Assembly: GCA_020746105.1 (NCBI GenBank)
Contig: CM036619.1
Span: 57,523,135 to 57,587,134 of the forward strand
Length of the DNA stretch: 64,000 bases
Direction of reading: 5' to 3'
DNA from: Trogon surrucura
Taxonomy: Eukaryota > Chordata > Aves > Trogoniformes > Trogonidae
The notes below the pieces were generated by a model that saw only the letters and a list, made by a program, of their open reading frames with translations, was not told the DNA's origin and searched no databases. The first letter of the stretch is position 1, and every line of letters starts with the position of its first letter. The position numbers and the translations under genes were made by a program. Of this stretch, positions 26,661 to 40,275 are shown in pieces.

Positions 26661-29600
26661 CGGTATAGCATATCTTTCAAAGGGCCCTAACTGTGAGGGG
26701 ACCAGTCCTTGAAAGCAATTTGAAAATTTATTCCATTCCAATCTACTTGATTCCATTATATTTAAACTATATATGTGATTTTCACAGGTTAATCAAAGAC
26801 TACCACATTAATGATTAGGTCAAGCGTTATTACTGACAGGCACTTTTGTCTTTTTCTGATTGTTTTTATCTGATGAATGACAAGTCTATTCAAAGAGCTT
26901 TTATATTTTAGTGCTATGATTTTTATCCAACACTGCTGTCTTTCCAAGTGTCATTGACTATTAACAATGGTCTCTAGTCAGAAAACTGTAAAGGGCAGCT
27001 AGTGATTCATTTTAAAATATTTTCTTTTCCTTTACCAAGAAGAGATGTAATCATCCAAATAATTGTATTTATATTGCCTCTAAATCTGCTATTTATGAAA
27101 TAATTTTATGCTAGGGGACTTTCATTGGGATTTCATCCATTTTCAAATAGGCAAAAGTCGAATTAATTCACAGATCTGGCTTTAGTTCCAGAGTAAAAGA
27201 AGTCAAAAGAGTTTATTTACAGAGTATTCATCCAGCTCACTGGAGAAAGTGACTGAAGGAAGAAAGAAAAAAGTCCAGCTCTTTCTGACATTTGAAGCAA
27301 TTTCACTTTTGAGAATTGGAAGCAAAAGCTAGGCTTTAGTGATACATATTTTTGTACTGTATAAATATAATTGTTCTGCAGTAAAATTCTGTGGAGAATA
27401 ATTTGGCTTGTTCGTAAATATCACGCCATGTTGTAAAGCTGCATTTAACAGTCTCACACCACTTTACACCACACCAGGTGCTTTCCTCGATAGTAAAAAG
27501 AACATTTATACATATTAGATAATGGCATAGCTTCCAAGATGAACGAAGAGCAGCTTTAACTAGATAGCAAATCCAAACAATCAAACCTGTTTATAAAAAA
27601 AACCTCACAAAATCCCTCCATACGTTCATGGTATTAACCTATTTCAGAAAGCTTTCTGACAAACAATTGAAAAAAAAATTGAATACAAGCACACCAACCA
27701 AAGAGTTTCATTTCATACTAATGTGGTTTTTTAAGGAGCTGATTCATTCACCCTGTACAACAGCCAGCTTCACAAGCAATCTTTGTTTCTCTCCCTTAAT
27801 TTTCCATTTTTGTGGGTTAGTTATCTGATGATAATGCTATAATCATCCTCCCAAGACCTATGAAGGTCTCAAGAAGGAATTAGTCAAGTGAATATTCTGC
27901 CTCTACTGAGAAAAAAGGAAAGATGGTATCATTTCAGCTGCAGGCTCACTGGGTGAAACATAATATACATGCAGAAGAGAAATGCAAAAAAATCATGGAA
28001 AAAAAAGGAAAATACAGTGAACTATAGTGTGATAACTGTACTTGATAAGGCAGCAAAAATTTGGTTCCACATGGCTGGCTAACAAAAAATATAAAGGTAA
28101 CAAGTTAATAGCATCTGGGATGCACTTGAAACTAATTAAAGGAAAAAGAGTAATGAACTGTGATGAAAGCAAGAACTATAGAAATGGGAGGATATTACAA
28201 ATGGTCATCTTGAGTTGGCTATTTTTGCTGTAATCATTCTGACTTGCAAATATAAAATAGGTAGGTAAATTCACTCATAAGGAAGTCAAGATTCAGTGCA
28301 ACATAGAGGAGGACTGCAAAATGATAGAAGAACACAGGCATCAGAAATTAGGTTGTAGAAATCCAATAAAATTTAGTAAATAACAACAATCACTCATGTT
28401 ATGGAAATTTCATTGCCTGGAAAAAAACACAGTAAAGGAAGATCCACTGGATCCACCCAACCTCAGGATAGCTGTTTGAACACAGAAAGGCTCGTTAGGG
28501 AAATTAGGGATTGCAGTACACTAGAACAACAACAGCAAAAATAGTTAATTTAGTTCAGAAGAACAAAGGTGGTGGGAAGGATGTTAAAAACAAGAGAGAA
28601 GCTATTATGATAAAGAAAATTTTGTCCAAGAGAAAGTGGTTAATAAAGCATCCATGAAAATATTTAAAATAAAGACTAGTAGGTTCATTTTATCAAAATA
28701 ATCGTTTTTTTCAAAATCTTCTGATAGGAGAAATGAGGAAAAGAAAAAAATTACTTCTTTTATGGTCACCATCAAAATTTAAGTCTAAATTGTAGCTTTT
28801 CAGACCCTGTCCTGATAACGTTTACATATTTACTACAAAAGATCAGTGTTAGCATATTAATTCCAATAAGCTGTTTCAATTCACTTCATGTAATTTTAAA
28901 CTTCTGTAGCATAAACATTTCTTTCTCAGCTAGTTGTCTAGTTCCACCATCAACAAAGAGAAATACAGAATTCTAGAACTAGATATATCGGGTCAGTTTG
29001 AGTGTGTGAAAAGGTTTTTCCCCTCAAAACTATTATTCCTTTCTTTTGTCTGCAAAGAGTCCAGGCAAGTAGGCCAGTTGCTGTCTAGAGCATAGAAATG
29101 TGTGTTTGATGGATAGCCAGCACTGCGAGGACCTAAGGACTGAAATGGGAGGACTTTCTTCTTGTCTTTCTGTCTCACCAGTTTCAGGACACTGCACCGA
29201 AACTCAGGAAAGCTCAACAGAGACAGAAGGATTTCCTTGTACGGAGTCCGTTCCCCTCTTTATCAGTGTATCTGGTTTTAAGGCTGGAAAAGAGCACATA
29301 ATATTGTCATTTTACCCATTAAGATAATATTGAACTTGGAAATACATTGCACCACTTCTGTGATGGGGTGTAAGAGAAAGCTGTGAACAAATGACCAAGG
29401 GCTGGTTTCCACAAATCTTACGGATTAGTTTTCTTGCTGCATTTCCAGATGTACTCTCTTTGTCACCACAGACTTTATCATGCCTTTTATAGCAAACTTT
29501 ATCATTAACTTCAAGGAAGCTTGAAACCAAACACTTTCATACCAGAAACTGCTCAACTGATTTAATTTTACAGAATTCAGGACAAACACAGCATAATATA

Positions 29601-30173
29601 TTCAACATGCAAGGGACTGTCAGGAAGTAGCACTTGTTCACTACTTAAGTGAGAAAAATATTATTTTAAATGTACACAGTCTCTTTAGCTTGATAGTTCT
29701 TACTTCTTGGGATGGTTCTAGGGGCTAGAATCCTCATATGGAAAATTCATTTGACCCTAAAGATTTTCCTAGGAAACGTGATCTCCCAAGTGTATGTGTG
29801 AAGATTCCAAAAGCACATTTGCAAATGTTAGCCTAAAAAGTCAAAGTAAAAGAAATTAAAGCAATGCGGTTAAAACTTCCTCTTCAACTAGTTTGAGACA
29901 ACCTCAGTAGACTGCAAAAGATTCCATGGGCAGTGTTAAAGCAATCAGGGCTAAAGCAAATCCAGAAACTATTTAGTCTGATAGTATTTCCTAGCCAGCT
30001 TAATGGGTTTGTGTCTAGTGGATATTGGCTTTTGACATCCAGGCAGAGCACTCACTCTTGCTGAGCGAGTTTGTCATCCACCTATATCACATGAGCAAAT
30101 TTCAATTGGCACTGCCCGCTTCAGCACTGCCAAGACCCATTTCTATGGTGGCAGCAATGGATTTAAGCATAAT
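26661..30173. other. Intergenic, no gene seen
   Basis: AT-rich non-coding DNA. The segment at about 26940-27160 resembles conserved non-coding sequence (an ATTAACAATGG SOX-like word and several TAATT words). No gene recognised. Confidence 0.65.
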
Positions 30174-31215
30174 TGTGATGGGTTTGTGTCTGGCAGGGCT
30201 TTTTGGTAGTCAGGGGGCTACAGGGGTGGCTCCTTGAGAAACTTCCAGAGCCTCCCTCAGCCCAGGTAGGAGTCAGACCTGCCTCTGGCCAGGGCTGAGC
30301 CAGTCAGCACCTCTACAATCAATGTATTTAAAAGGGGAAACCTGTTGGGCAATTTCCTTTCTTCTTTTGTGTTGAGAAGTTCTTTGTCTTGGAGAGGAAA
30401 GAGGGCTGACAGGAGCGACCATGAGGTCACCAAGATCTGTCAGGAGGAAGGAGGAGGAGAAGGGCAGCAGAGCAGAGATTTCGCTGAGGCCTGTGGTGAG
30501 ATGGCAGGCTGAGCCTCTGCAGCCCAAGCCTCTGCAGCCCAAGAGGATTAACAGCGGCGAAATGTCCAGGATGCACCAGCACATGGAGGACCTCACACCA
30601 GAGCAGAGGACCACACTGGAGCAGAGGACGCAGTCAAAGCATGCTGTGACTCCCAGGGAAGCCCACGCTACCGCGGTCCATCGCTGAGAGGACTGCAGCC
30701 CATGGGCAGGACCCACACTTGTGGGAAGGACTCACGGTGGAGAAGCTCGAGGACAAATTTCTCCCTTGAGAGGGACATCACGTTGGAGAAGGGGAATACT
30801 GTGATGAGTCCTCTACACAAAGAGGAAGAAGCAGCATAGACAACGTGTAATGGAAAGACCACAACCTTCACCCCCTGCCCCTTGATGCCACTGGAGGTAC
30901 CTGGAAAGAAGGAAGGGGCGTGGGGAAGGTGTATTTAAGATCTGGTTGTACTTATTTCTCTCACTATCTTACTATGTTTTAATTGATTGTTAAACTGCTA
31001 GTGGTTCTGTGTCTACATTAAATTCATGTTTTTATCCCCAAGTCTATCCTGGTTTTTGCCCGTGACCCTAAGTGGTGAGTGAGCCTTCCTTGTCCTTAAT
31101 CTCAATCCTCAAGCCTTGTGTTGAATTTTCTCCTCTCCCTTCTGAATAGCAGTCAGGAAGGAGCAAGTGAGCAGCTGTGTGGTTCTTTGTTGCCGGCTGG
31201 GTGGGCTCAAATCAC
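30174..31215 (+). mobile_element. Avian ERVL-like solo LTR, nearly full length
   Basis: Starts TGTGATGGGTTTGTGTCTGG and shares GGTAG...GGGGGCTACAGG, AGCAGAGCAGAGATT and other motifs with the LTR at 5736. It includes TATTTAAAAGGGG near 30326, a possible TATA region, and an ATTAAA poly(A)-type signal at 31017-31022, followed by TCCTGGTTTTTGCCCGTGACC. The end near 31215 is set by loss of recognisable sequence; target duplications are not obvious. An 88-codon ATG frame at 30421-30687 lies inside it, has no recognisable domain and I read it as fortuitous. No gag/pol sequence adjoins it, so it is a solo LTR. Confidence 0.75.
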
Positions 31216-34200
31216 GACGATAGTGAGTTCAAGAAGGCTGGAGAGAAGACCAGTGGACATGATGCATTTCAACACAGTGATACAAAACACTGTCCCACTG
31301 GGTATAGAGAGAGGAGAAGAAATGCCCACACAATAGAGCTCCATAATCTATGCATTAAGCACACATAACACACATGTGCTCCAAGAATCCAGCTAAGTCA
31401 ATTTGTTAAAATAAAGGGTTACTATGCTTCCTCAGGAACAATTTGCGATTATTTTAGCACATACACCTGCTTTTTGGGGACATAACTATTTCATTGCATC
31501 TTTATACTATACAAAAGTGCCTTGACCTGGTCAATATCCCTTTGTACGACTGCAATACAAATGCCAAATAAATCATCACAATCTGTTCATTTTACATATG
31601 GCATATTGGTTAGTGGCAAAGAAAGAGGGAATAAATTCAAGATCTGCCTGTGGGACATCCTTTTGTGTCTCCGTATAGAAGACCACCAGCTTACAGATTC
31701 ACAGGTGCCTGAACAGTAAACAAAGGGCCTCCTTTGGGACTTTTCAAATCGTGAGTTAATTCAAAGCTTACTTCAAGACAGCTGCAGCTGAGGAAGGAAG
31801 TGCAGAAACAGATAAAGAGTGGTGATGCAAGAAATACATCCTAAAATGGAATTTGATGGAAACGACCTTTTTCCTTGTCTCAGCTGCTGGGGAGTAGCCT
31901 TGTTTAGAACCAAGTACATGCAAACCATGATGGCTTTGCAGAGATTCAGAGCTCCCAAAACCACAAGAAACATCAGAGGTACAAATCATCAGAAACAAAA
32001 ATAATATCTTCTGCATAGTCCCTCCCGCTGTTTCACATTACAATTTTCTAGGTTATTTTACATCCTCATCATGGCAAACACACGCACAAATACAGTGTTT
32101 TAACCATTTCCTAAGTAGACTTGTGTTCCATTCCACTCACATGCTGCGCCTATTACAGTTAGAGCAGAGCTCCTTCCAAAACACATGTGACAAGGAAGTT
32201 CATGGACTCTTTCTTCTCTTATTCCAAAACAAATAAATAGGGTGGATTTCTTTAAATTAGTGTATGATATTTTAGGGTTTCCTAATTGCAAAATATTTTG
32301 AGCATGAAACAGAAAGTACTAAGAAATCCATGATGATGCTCAGTGTAGTCTCTGTGGGGGATTTTCTTGGATTGTTTTCTTGAACAGAACCTCATAAATT
32401 TTATCTAGGAGGTTCTTAACATTTTCTGCATTTGTCAAGGACCTTCTCACGTGTCATAGCCTAATCGGATCAGTAGGTAAGCTCAGTAACTCCCACTTGT
32501 TACATTCTGGAATGCCTGGAGTTACACTGCACAGACTCCATAAATGCAATTTGTTCAGGAAACCTCAGAGTTGCAGCATAACCACACACGGTGTGCTCTC
32601 TCAGAAGCACTGATCCTACTGTACTCATGTCGCCTGAGCATGAACACTAGGTCTAACATGTTGCTGGAGGATCAGATTTACTACACATCTGCAGGCCACT
32701 TGTGCTGTGCATCTACAATGAGCTAAAAAGAAATAATATAAAACTTATTTCTTAGCCTTTTAACCCACAGTTGTGATACTGGTGTCCACAAAATCTTACC
32801 CAGCAAACGCTGTTTTCAACAGGCTGGGAAAGAGGGGAAAGCTTTGGGTGATAGTACACCTTGTCCTGAGTACAGGAGAGGGCAAAAAAGAGATAAGGAC
32901 TCATTTACGTTCCTCAAATGCAGGGCCTTTTTCACAAAAACTCGCAATCTCAGAGTGCATTACACAGGTGAAGTTACAGAGTGAGAAAAAAGCAAGGCTT
33001 ACGAGATTTTGAAGACCATTTCAGAAGCATAGGACACCTCTGCTCAGGCCTGGAGTTGCACACAGCAGTTACACGCCAGCACCCACCCACTTCCAGCTGA
33101 GAGCAGAGATACCCGGTGTTACCCATCCTGTCCTGCAGGACTCCTGCCCACAGCTCACGGGGACCAGGATGTCTCAGGCTGCTTCTCAGAAGCTGCAGTG
33201 AGGAGACGAGTCCATCCTCCTCCATTTGTCAGGGCAGACTCCTGCCTCCAAAACTGGGGCTGCTGTGGTCCAAACCACGCCTTGGCTAACCCAACTGTAA
33301 AACAAATACACACTCACCTAAATACGCCGCCTCACATACCTGCCAGTGTACTTCTCTCTCTATTACAGCCCCTGTCAACTCCATCTGTATTTTTTTTGCC
33401 CCAGCATGACAGCTACCAGGAGTTACATGACTCGTTTTATGCACTACCAAGTGGGAAGATCACACTGACCATCAACTGAAGCCTCAAGTCAGTTGTCCTT
33501 TTGCACACTGGCACATAATAAAAGAATAGTCCGTAGCAGGCAGAGCAGACCCAAATATCCATTTGAAATCTTCCAGCTAAAGGGAATTCCTATATTTAAA
33601 TATGCAAACTGATGGCCTAAATTCAGAAAATATTTTTATTACTGTCCCACATTCCCAAAAAATCATGCCAATTATTTAGACTTCACATTTAAACTGATTT
33701 CTTGAAATCCTTATTTGAATGTCTTTCCTCTTTTTGTTCTTTGTTAAGCACTATAATTTTGTCCCATGCATGTTTTAAGCAAAAATAGTATTCTTTTAAA
33801 GTAAAATTTTAGCTTTACTATACTGCTAATTACTTTCAGTTGAGGAACCCAATCCTTTTAGAAGAGGGCATGTAAATACTGCCAAAACATAGTTCAGGAG
33901 TTCATTAGCAGATATGTGCAGATATAGACCATACAATGGCTAGAATTACATTTTTAAAGGGCAACATGAAGTGATTTTTTATTAGACTCTCTGAGGTTCA
34001 CCCAGCTTCTGAAAGTTCAAGTTTAAGGGACTGAGGAAGTGGTCTAGTCATTTTTTTGGGAAGATTACAAAAACAACTATGACTAAATTCCCAGAAGTTG
34101 TAATATGTAAAAAGCTAGGCTAGACAATGCCTTCTGAGCTCACTGCAACTATTTATTTGAAAGTCAAACCACCATTGCATCAACAAGCAAATGCTGTACA

Positions 34201-34787
34201 TTTTTCAATGTTTAAGAGAATGACAAGTGGAAATGGAAAACAGGATTAAATGTGTTACTCCCCAAGAGGTTTCTGTTGTGCAGTGAGAAAAATCTTCAAA
34301 GCGCAGGCAAAAATCCTAGACCTTGTGAACGCTGCACGATACCTTCTCAGTCTGCATCTTGCTCTGCTGGGTGCCAGGAGAGACCTAAGAAGCAGCCTTC
34401 CCAAACCCCTGCTTCCAAGTTCATATTTGCCTTGCAGTCAGCCTGCTCGCAGGGGGTCTGTTTCCCCTTCCTGAAGACAACACTACGGCCCTTCAAGAAA
34501 TGGTGCTGGATCGTCTGTCCACCCAACATCAAGTCTCCCAGCGCCAAGAGGCACCAGCCCAAAGCCACACAAGAGAACAGCCCGTCGGGTGTGGAAAGCC
34601 AGAGCCCCTGCAGAGCTCAAGGAATCTCACCCCAGCGAAGGGTCGATGTGCTGGAGGCTTCTCCCCTGAGCGGCCTGGCCGGCTTGCTAAGAGCTGCCCC
34701 AGCAGATGAGCAGTACAGAGAGCCGGCAGGCTGGTTTGTCAGGAGCCTCAGCCTCAGCCTTAAATGTGCTGTCAAACAACACCGCAG

Positions 34788-34831
34788 ACTTAACCTTACT
34801 CTGCTGTGCACTTAACCTTACTCTACTGTAC
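34788..34831 (+). repeat. 22-bp tandem duplication
   Basis: ACTTAACCTTACTCTGCTGTGC is followed directly by a second copy with two G-to-A differences. It sits at the 3' end of a GC-richer patch (about 34250-34760). Confidence 0.9.
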
Positions 34832-35832
34832 ACATCTTTCTTTAAATGTTGTCTCCATTCAAAGCACGTGTGGACACAACTTGGGAATCATTTTAAAACT
34901 AGAAAAACCTGAGAGGCTTGTGGTGTAGGTGGTATTTTGTTTCCAGAAATTACTATAACTTGTTGCAGGCATATCCTTAGACAATAGCGGTCATGATAAA
35001 ATACAATTGTTTTAGCTCCAGGAGATAAAGACCTATTTTTTGTACAAAAAAGCACAAGACACCCAGACTATGCTGTTGAAAATAATAAAAAAGAGGTCAA
35101 GTCCTGATGCCTCTGCTCAAACACAATTTCCACTGGATTCCCTTATGTCATGGTACAGTAATTTTATATGTACTGACCTATTCCCAGTTTACTTTAATAT
35201 TACATATTTGAATGCATTTTTAATGTTAATTGCATTTTCTAGTTTTGTTATTGACCAATTCCATACCACCCATAAACTATAATTTAGAAATTTCTGATAT
35301 GACACATTTAAGGAGCAAACTAGAATTAAACACAATTTCATCAAAAGCATTTCAATAATGTATAAAGGAGCTGACACTGGTCGTTTGCCCATCAGTGAAA
35401 TGTGAATGGAACTGAGCTAAACCATATTTTTACAGTAATTTTTTTTACAAGGCTGTTTTAGAAACCACAATTTAATAAAACAAAACAGAAAAATATATTC
35501 CAATGCGAACTACCTGGAACGTATTCTGCAGAAGGCAGAGTGTAATTACTCCAACATGTATTTGGCCAGCTGACAGAGTTAACACCCAGTGCCACGAGAA
35601 GAGCTATGGAATTGTTCATCAGAAGTTGTGAGACAGTGGTTTTAATACGCCTCCTGACACACAGCACCTCCCACGGCAGCGCTGCTCAGTGCAGAGCTCT
35701 CCCAGGCTCAAAGGGAGGAGAGCCACAGCGCCAGTCACCCTGTCCACACCTCCAGAGAGCTGAGGGGGCAGCCCCTTCCTCAAGGGGAGGGAGCAGACAG
35801 CAACCTCAAAGACTGAAAAAAAATAAAATTAC

Positions 35833-35895
35833 AGTTTTCTAGGGAAGAGGACCATAAAAAAAAAAAAAAGATTAGTTTTCCAGGGAAGAGGACCA
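35833..35895 (+). repeat. 22-bp direct repeat separated by poly(A)
   Basis: AGTTTTCTAGGGAAGAGGAC at 35833 recurs at 35874 with one difference, 41 bases on, with an A14-type run between. Looks like a local duplication or slippage event. Confidence 0.85.
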
Positions 35896-36989
35896 CCACG
35901 CTTCATGGTGATTTGTCTTCACCTTGGTATATTCTGGGTTCTTTTTATAGTAATGTCATAAAACAAGCTTCAAAACGTAGCAGGCTAATGTTCAGGTTTT
36001 CTGCTCACAGTAAACGACAAAAATCACAGATGGTTCATTCCCTGTTCTCATAATATTATACCACATGAGGATCTCAGCAGGATACCACTTTGAGAGAACA
36101 TCTAGATCCCACAGTCAACATTGCAGCTTAACAATAAAAAAAAAATCAAATAAGCTCAGTTTTCCATTTCCCATGATTCTGCTTAGCCCTTTCTCTTTCC
36201 AGGCTTCCTACCAGCCTGTCGGAATGCTGACCCCTCTGCCCTCCCTTCTCTGGGCTGCCTTTCCTCTGCAGGTGAAGTGGCAGCCTCTCTCTACACACCA
36301 CTGGGGGTTTCTCTTGGAATGAGGTCCCTTTGGATTCCTCACACTCACACACTGTCTCACTGAATTTTTTTCTATCATCTCTTCTTTCAAGAAAGTTGTT
36401 TTCTAGCAGCTTTTATGTTGAGCCAGTGTCAAGAGCTAGAGGAAGGCAAAACTACGTCTCCTCTTCCTTCTCTTTGCCCTGGTGAGTCACTGGCATGGAG
36501 AAGGCAGCTGTACATCTGGCTGCGGGACTACTGAGGTTTTCAAATCGTTTAATACATGAGACTTATTCAATCCATGAAACTTTAAGAATTAAATTTTAAG
36601 AATTTAATTTTAAAATAGTATTGAGCATTCCAAATGATACAACAATGATTATCCATCTCTCTGCTTTCAGAAAGTATGTATGAACATGTGAACTTCGTCT
36701 ATAAATCAGATCGCGGAATAAATTGTATTCATCCCACGGAGTATGTCATACTTTTATTGCAGAAAATAATTCCATTAACTACTCATCTACAGTAGTCATT
36801 ATTTTCATAGCAGTGAATTTTTCACACGATTCACAAGAGTCAGGCTAAAAATTCTGAGAGCTGAAGTACAAGGACATACTTCCTTTTTTTAAATTATGAT
36901 TACATCATAAAACATTTCTATTCATTGATAAAAGTTTTGGTTTAATGATGTGCACCTCTTTAGCAGAACATCCTCAGTTTAACACACAT

Positions 36990-37052
36990 TAAGTAATAAG
37001 CTAATAATAATAATAAGTAATAAGTTAATAATAATTAAGTAATAAGTCAATA
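36990..37052 (+). repeat. AT-rich imperfect TAA/AAGTAATAAG repeat
   Basis: AAGTAATAAG recurs at a spacing of about 20-30 bases, mixed with (TAA)n. Simple repeat. Confidence 0.8.
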
Positions 37053-37624
37053 TCAGTAGGGTTTGGGTAGCCCTGTCTGCTTTTTGTTTTGTGGTGCAAA
37101 ACAAGTAAAACAAACACTATTTTTTTCACTGTTACTTAGTTCTATTATTTTTATTCATTTATGTACGTAAGATTAGGGAGTTCTGTATGTTTACATTTTT
37201 ATTTCACCAGCTATTTTCTGTGAGCTTGATAACATCATGTTAGAGTTTATCCAAATCACAGAAACAACACGAGGTATGTCGAACAGTTTTACGTGCAAGA
37301 GAAAAATTCTCTTTTTAAGGCCAACATTGCCCCCTTCTGCTATAAAGTGGTCAAGACGTGAAACTAGTCCTATGTAAAAATAATGGAGAAACAACAACGG
37401 GATCCACAAATGCGTTACTTGATTGTGAAAAGAGAAATACTCATGAAGCTTTTTGAGATTTCACGGTAGTCCATTCTGGAAGTAATATTTTGATATCGGA
37501 AAATGATAGCGAAGGCTTTGCTACCACGTATAAGAGAAATCCTGATTTGTTGCCTATTCTGGTGTATCACATAAAAAAGTCATGCTGGGCTCCAAGTTCG
37601 CAGTAGCAAGTGTCATTCCACATT

Positions 37625-37707
37625 TATTAATTCCACACATTATAAATAATAATATGTGTCATACTACATTTATTAATTCATAATAATATTTCATCATCAT
37701 CATCATA
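37625..37707 (+). repeat. Imperfect direct repeat ending in (CAT)n
   Basis: ACATTTATTAATTC occurs twice about 50 bases apart (near 37620 and 37666), followed by a (CAT)5 run at 37692-37707. Low-complexity A/T-rich DNA. Confidence 0.75.
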
Positions 37708-40129
37708 ACAACATAGCAATTAAATGTCCATCTTCCTGACTACTTTTTTTTCATTGTCAGAAAACCTGTCTGCAAACTTCCTAAGAAATGGACATGATCT
37801 CTAATAATACTGGGAATAAAAAATAAAAAAAACTAAATTTCCTTTAGATTAATTAGCTGTTGAGGCAAGTAACAAGAGAGAAAATTCAATGAATCAAAGA
37901 AAGTCATTGATTGTCTTCTTAGAAGAAGTTGAGGTACTCATTAACTGAATGTTGTTGGGTTATTTTTAATAAAACTTTGCCACCCGACGTGTGTGGATTT
38001 TAATTTAGCTAGCAACAGTAGGTTTCTCCAGTTCTGATCTCAATTTTAAATCTTCTGTATCTCTGATAATTTCAGTTGGTGTAGGTATTGATACTTTTTC
38101 ACCCATGTAAGTGGGAAGACTAGGAGGAAACTGTTTTGCACCTGGAGTGTCAGCCCAATCTCAGATATAGAATAAGATACCATTTTATGTTCATAATACA
38201 TAGAAGGAATCTGAATGTTTATAGCACCTCTAAAAACTGGGGCATTCTCATATGCATTCAAAATACAATGTAAAGTTTACTTGTGGTGATTTTCACACTT
38301 AAAAAATCTAGCAACTCACCTAGAGTCCAATAGCAAATATTTTTCCCAAATGCACAAAGGGAGAGGGATTTGCTTTTGAAGGTGCTTTTCTTGCAAATGT
38401 ACTGGCATTTTCTTTCCTCTTCCTTATCTACATTTGGGCATCCTCAAAGACATGTAACATTCACAGCATAATAACATTGACAATTGGGAGGGATGAAGTT
38501 GATCCAAAGAATAAGTATACAGTGACTTTTATTTTGGGAGTGTGTTTTAAACGTGTTGCCTGAGTCATACCACCAGGGACAATACATGTAAATAATTACT
38601 TATCTCCAATTTTTCTTTAACAATAACAGCTCACAGGCCACTCTTCCAATATTCCTCCTGCTTAGTTTCCCACTCTTTTGCTGCCTACATCCTATATCAA
38701 ATTGTAGAAGTCTGTAAAGACAGATGGTGGAACTGGCAGTCAAAGAATACTTTTAAATCACACAGGCAATACCAGGAAACTCTCACAGCCTGGTAACCAG
38801 CACATGCGGAAAACTGTCATCAGGAAGCTGATGTTGGATTTCTGTAAGCACGAAATGAAACTCGAGCTAAACTGGCTAATCCATATTCCCCCAAAAAATC
38901 AGCTAACCACCTAATTTTAAATGTGGATTCTAAATTTTGTACATGTATCAAGTAGATTCTGTAGTCAGGAAGGCTGAACAGTTCTTCACCGAGTCCCATA
39001 ATTTGCATAATTTGCTTCAGCGTAATTGCTATTTTTTCACATATCAGAGAGTGACAGAACAGCAGTATACTGAAGATGAGCATGCACGACCTGCACGCAG
39101 GGTAGAGCACCGAGCTAACAAAGCGCAAGGTTTTGTAAGCTCTATTCTTAGACCTGGGCGTAGGTCAGGGCGTCAGTTACGTTACTTGTAAATAACCATA
39201 TTGCTGAAGCGGCAAAGCACCAAGTACATCATTTTCAAACAGAAAGAGATCAAAACACTGTGCATGATATAATCAATGAGTTGTAAAGAATAAACGCGTG
39301 TGACAAATGGGAATTGATTCTTTCGGTCAATTGAGAAGCAACGGGGGCAATGACGTGCGCACTTAACCCCGCTCTTTCGCTGCGGTAACAGAGGGGTTAT
39401 TAAGATCAGAAGCTATCACATGGCGGGCTGCGCTACCACACGATCCCTCCGTTTTGCCCGCTGGCAACACTAAGTGGTGCACTCTGCAACCTCGAGAGCT
39501 GAGGTGGACAGACCTGCACAGGTAAGCTGACAGTTCAAAAGAAATGAGATAATCGATGCTGGAAGGAAGCTGGGACAGAGAAATGTCCTGACCCATCCTG
39601 CGTCACCTGTACCACTGCTGGAGCGGAGCGCAGAGCCCAGGCCCCACAGCCAGATACTTGGGGTGCCCGAACAGCACCCCTCGAAACATTTTTTTTTTCT
39701 CTCTGACACAAAACTCCCACTCTGGGTGGGTTAAGGAGAGAACAGAGCAAGACTGAAACAAGCCCCAGCAGAACTCCAGTAGCTCTTTTCCGTGGAGGAT
39801 CACACGCCCCACTCGCCCGGCGCCCTGCTGCTGCTCCCGGAAGACTGCAGGGTGCCTGCTGCTCCAGCCGTGCTGAGACAGGCAAAGCGTAACATGTTTT
39901 TATTTCCTCTCTAAAATAAAAATAAACACTTCTTCTGGTACCAGCCTTCAGCAACCCACCAGCATGCAGCTATCCTACTCCCCTCCCTTTTGCAACGTGT
40001 TAGCATGCCTTATCCTTGTACGACTGTTTGAATCCCAGGAAATCAAATCCTTGTTTCTTGCACACCGTAACAAGAAACAAAATGTGGCATCAGGCTGGAC
40101 TAAATATTTGATGTTTTATAATACTTAAA

Positions 40130-40275
40130 CTGCTACGATTTTAGGTAATAAATATTGATATATTAAATGTCAGTGTTTATGATAGTTATAATTAATAATT
40201 GAATTTCATTGTATTGTATATATTGTGATGTATAATGATACAATTAATAACTTTAATGAAATCATTATCAATATT
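40130..40275. repeat. Very AT-rich stretch
   Basis: About 145 bases of TA/AT-rich words (TATTGTATATATTG, ATAATTAATAATTG) without clear periodicity. Possible matrix-attachment-like DNA; no function can be shown. Confidence 0.6.

Noticed and set aside
30421-30687. 88-codon ATG frame, and a 147-codon frame on the other strand at 30273-30716
   Set aside because: Both lie wholly inside the solo LTR and show no retroviral or cellular domain.
5736-31215. A single provirus bounded by the LTRs at 5736 and 30174
   Set aside because: The LTRs are about 24 kb apart, differ strongly in sequence, and no gag, pol or env similarity lies between them; the interval also holds unrelated CR1 insertions.
34252-34815. 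187-codon frame, the longest in the upstream desert
   Set aside because: Opens at GTG and contains no Met codon; no recognisable domain; lies over a GC-richer patch with a tandem duplication at its end.
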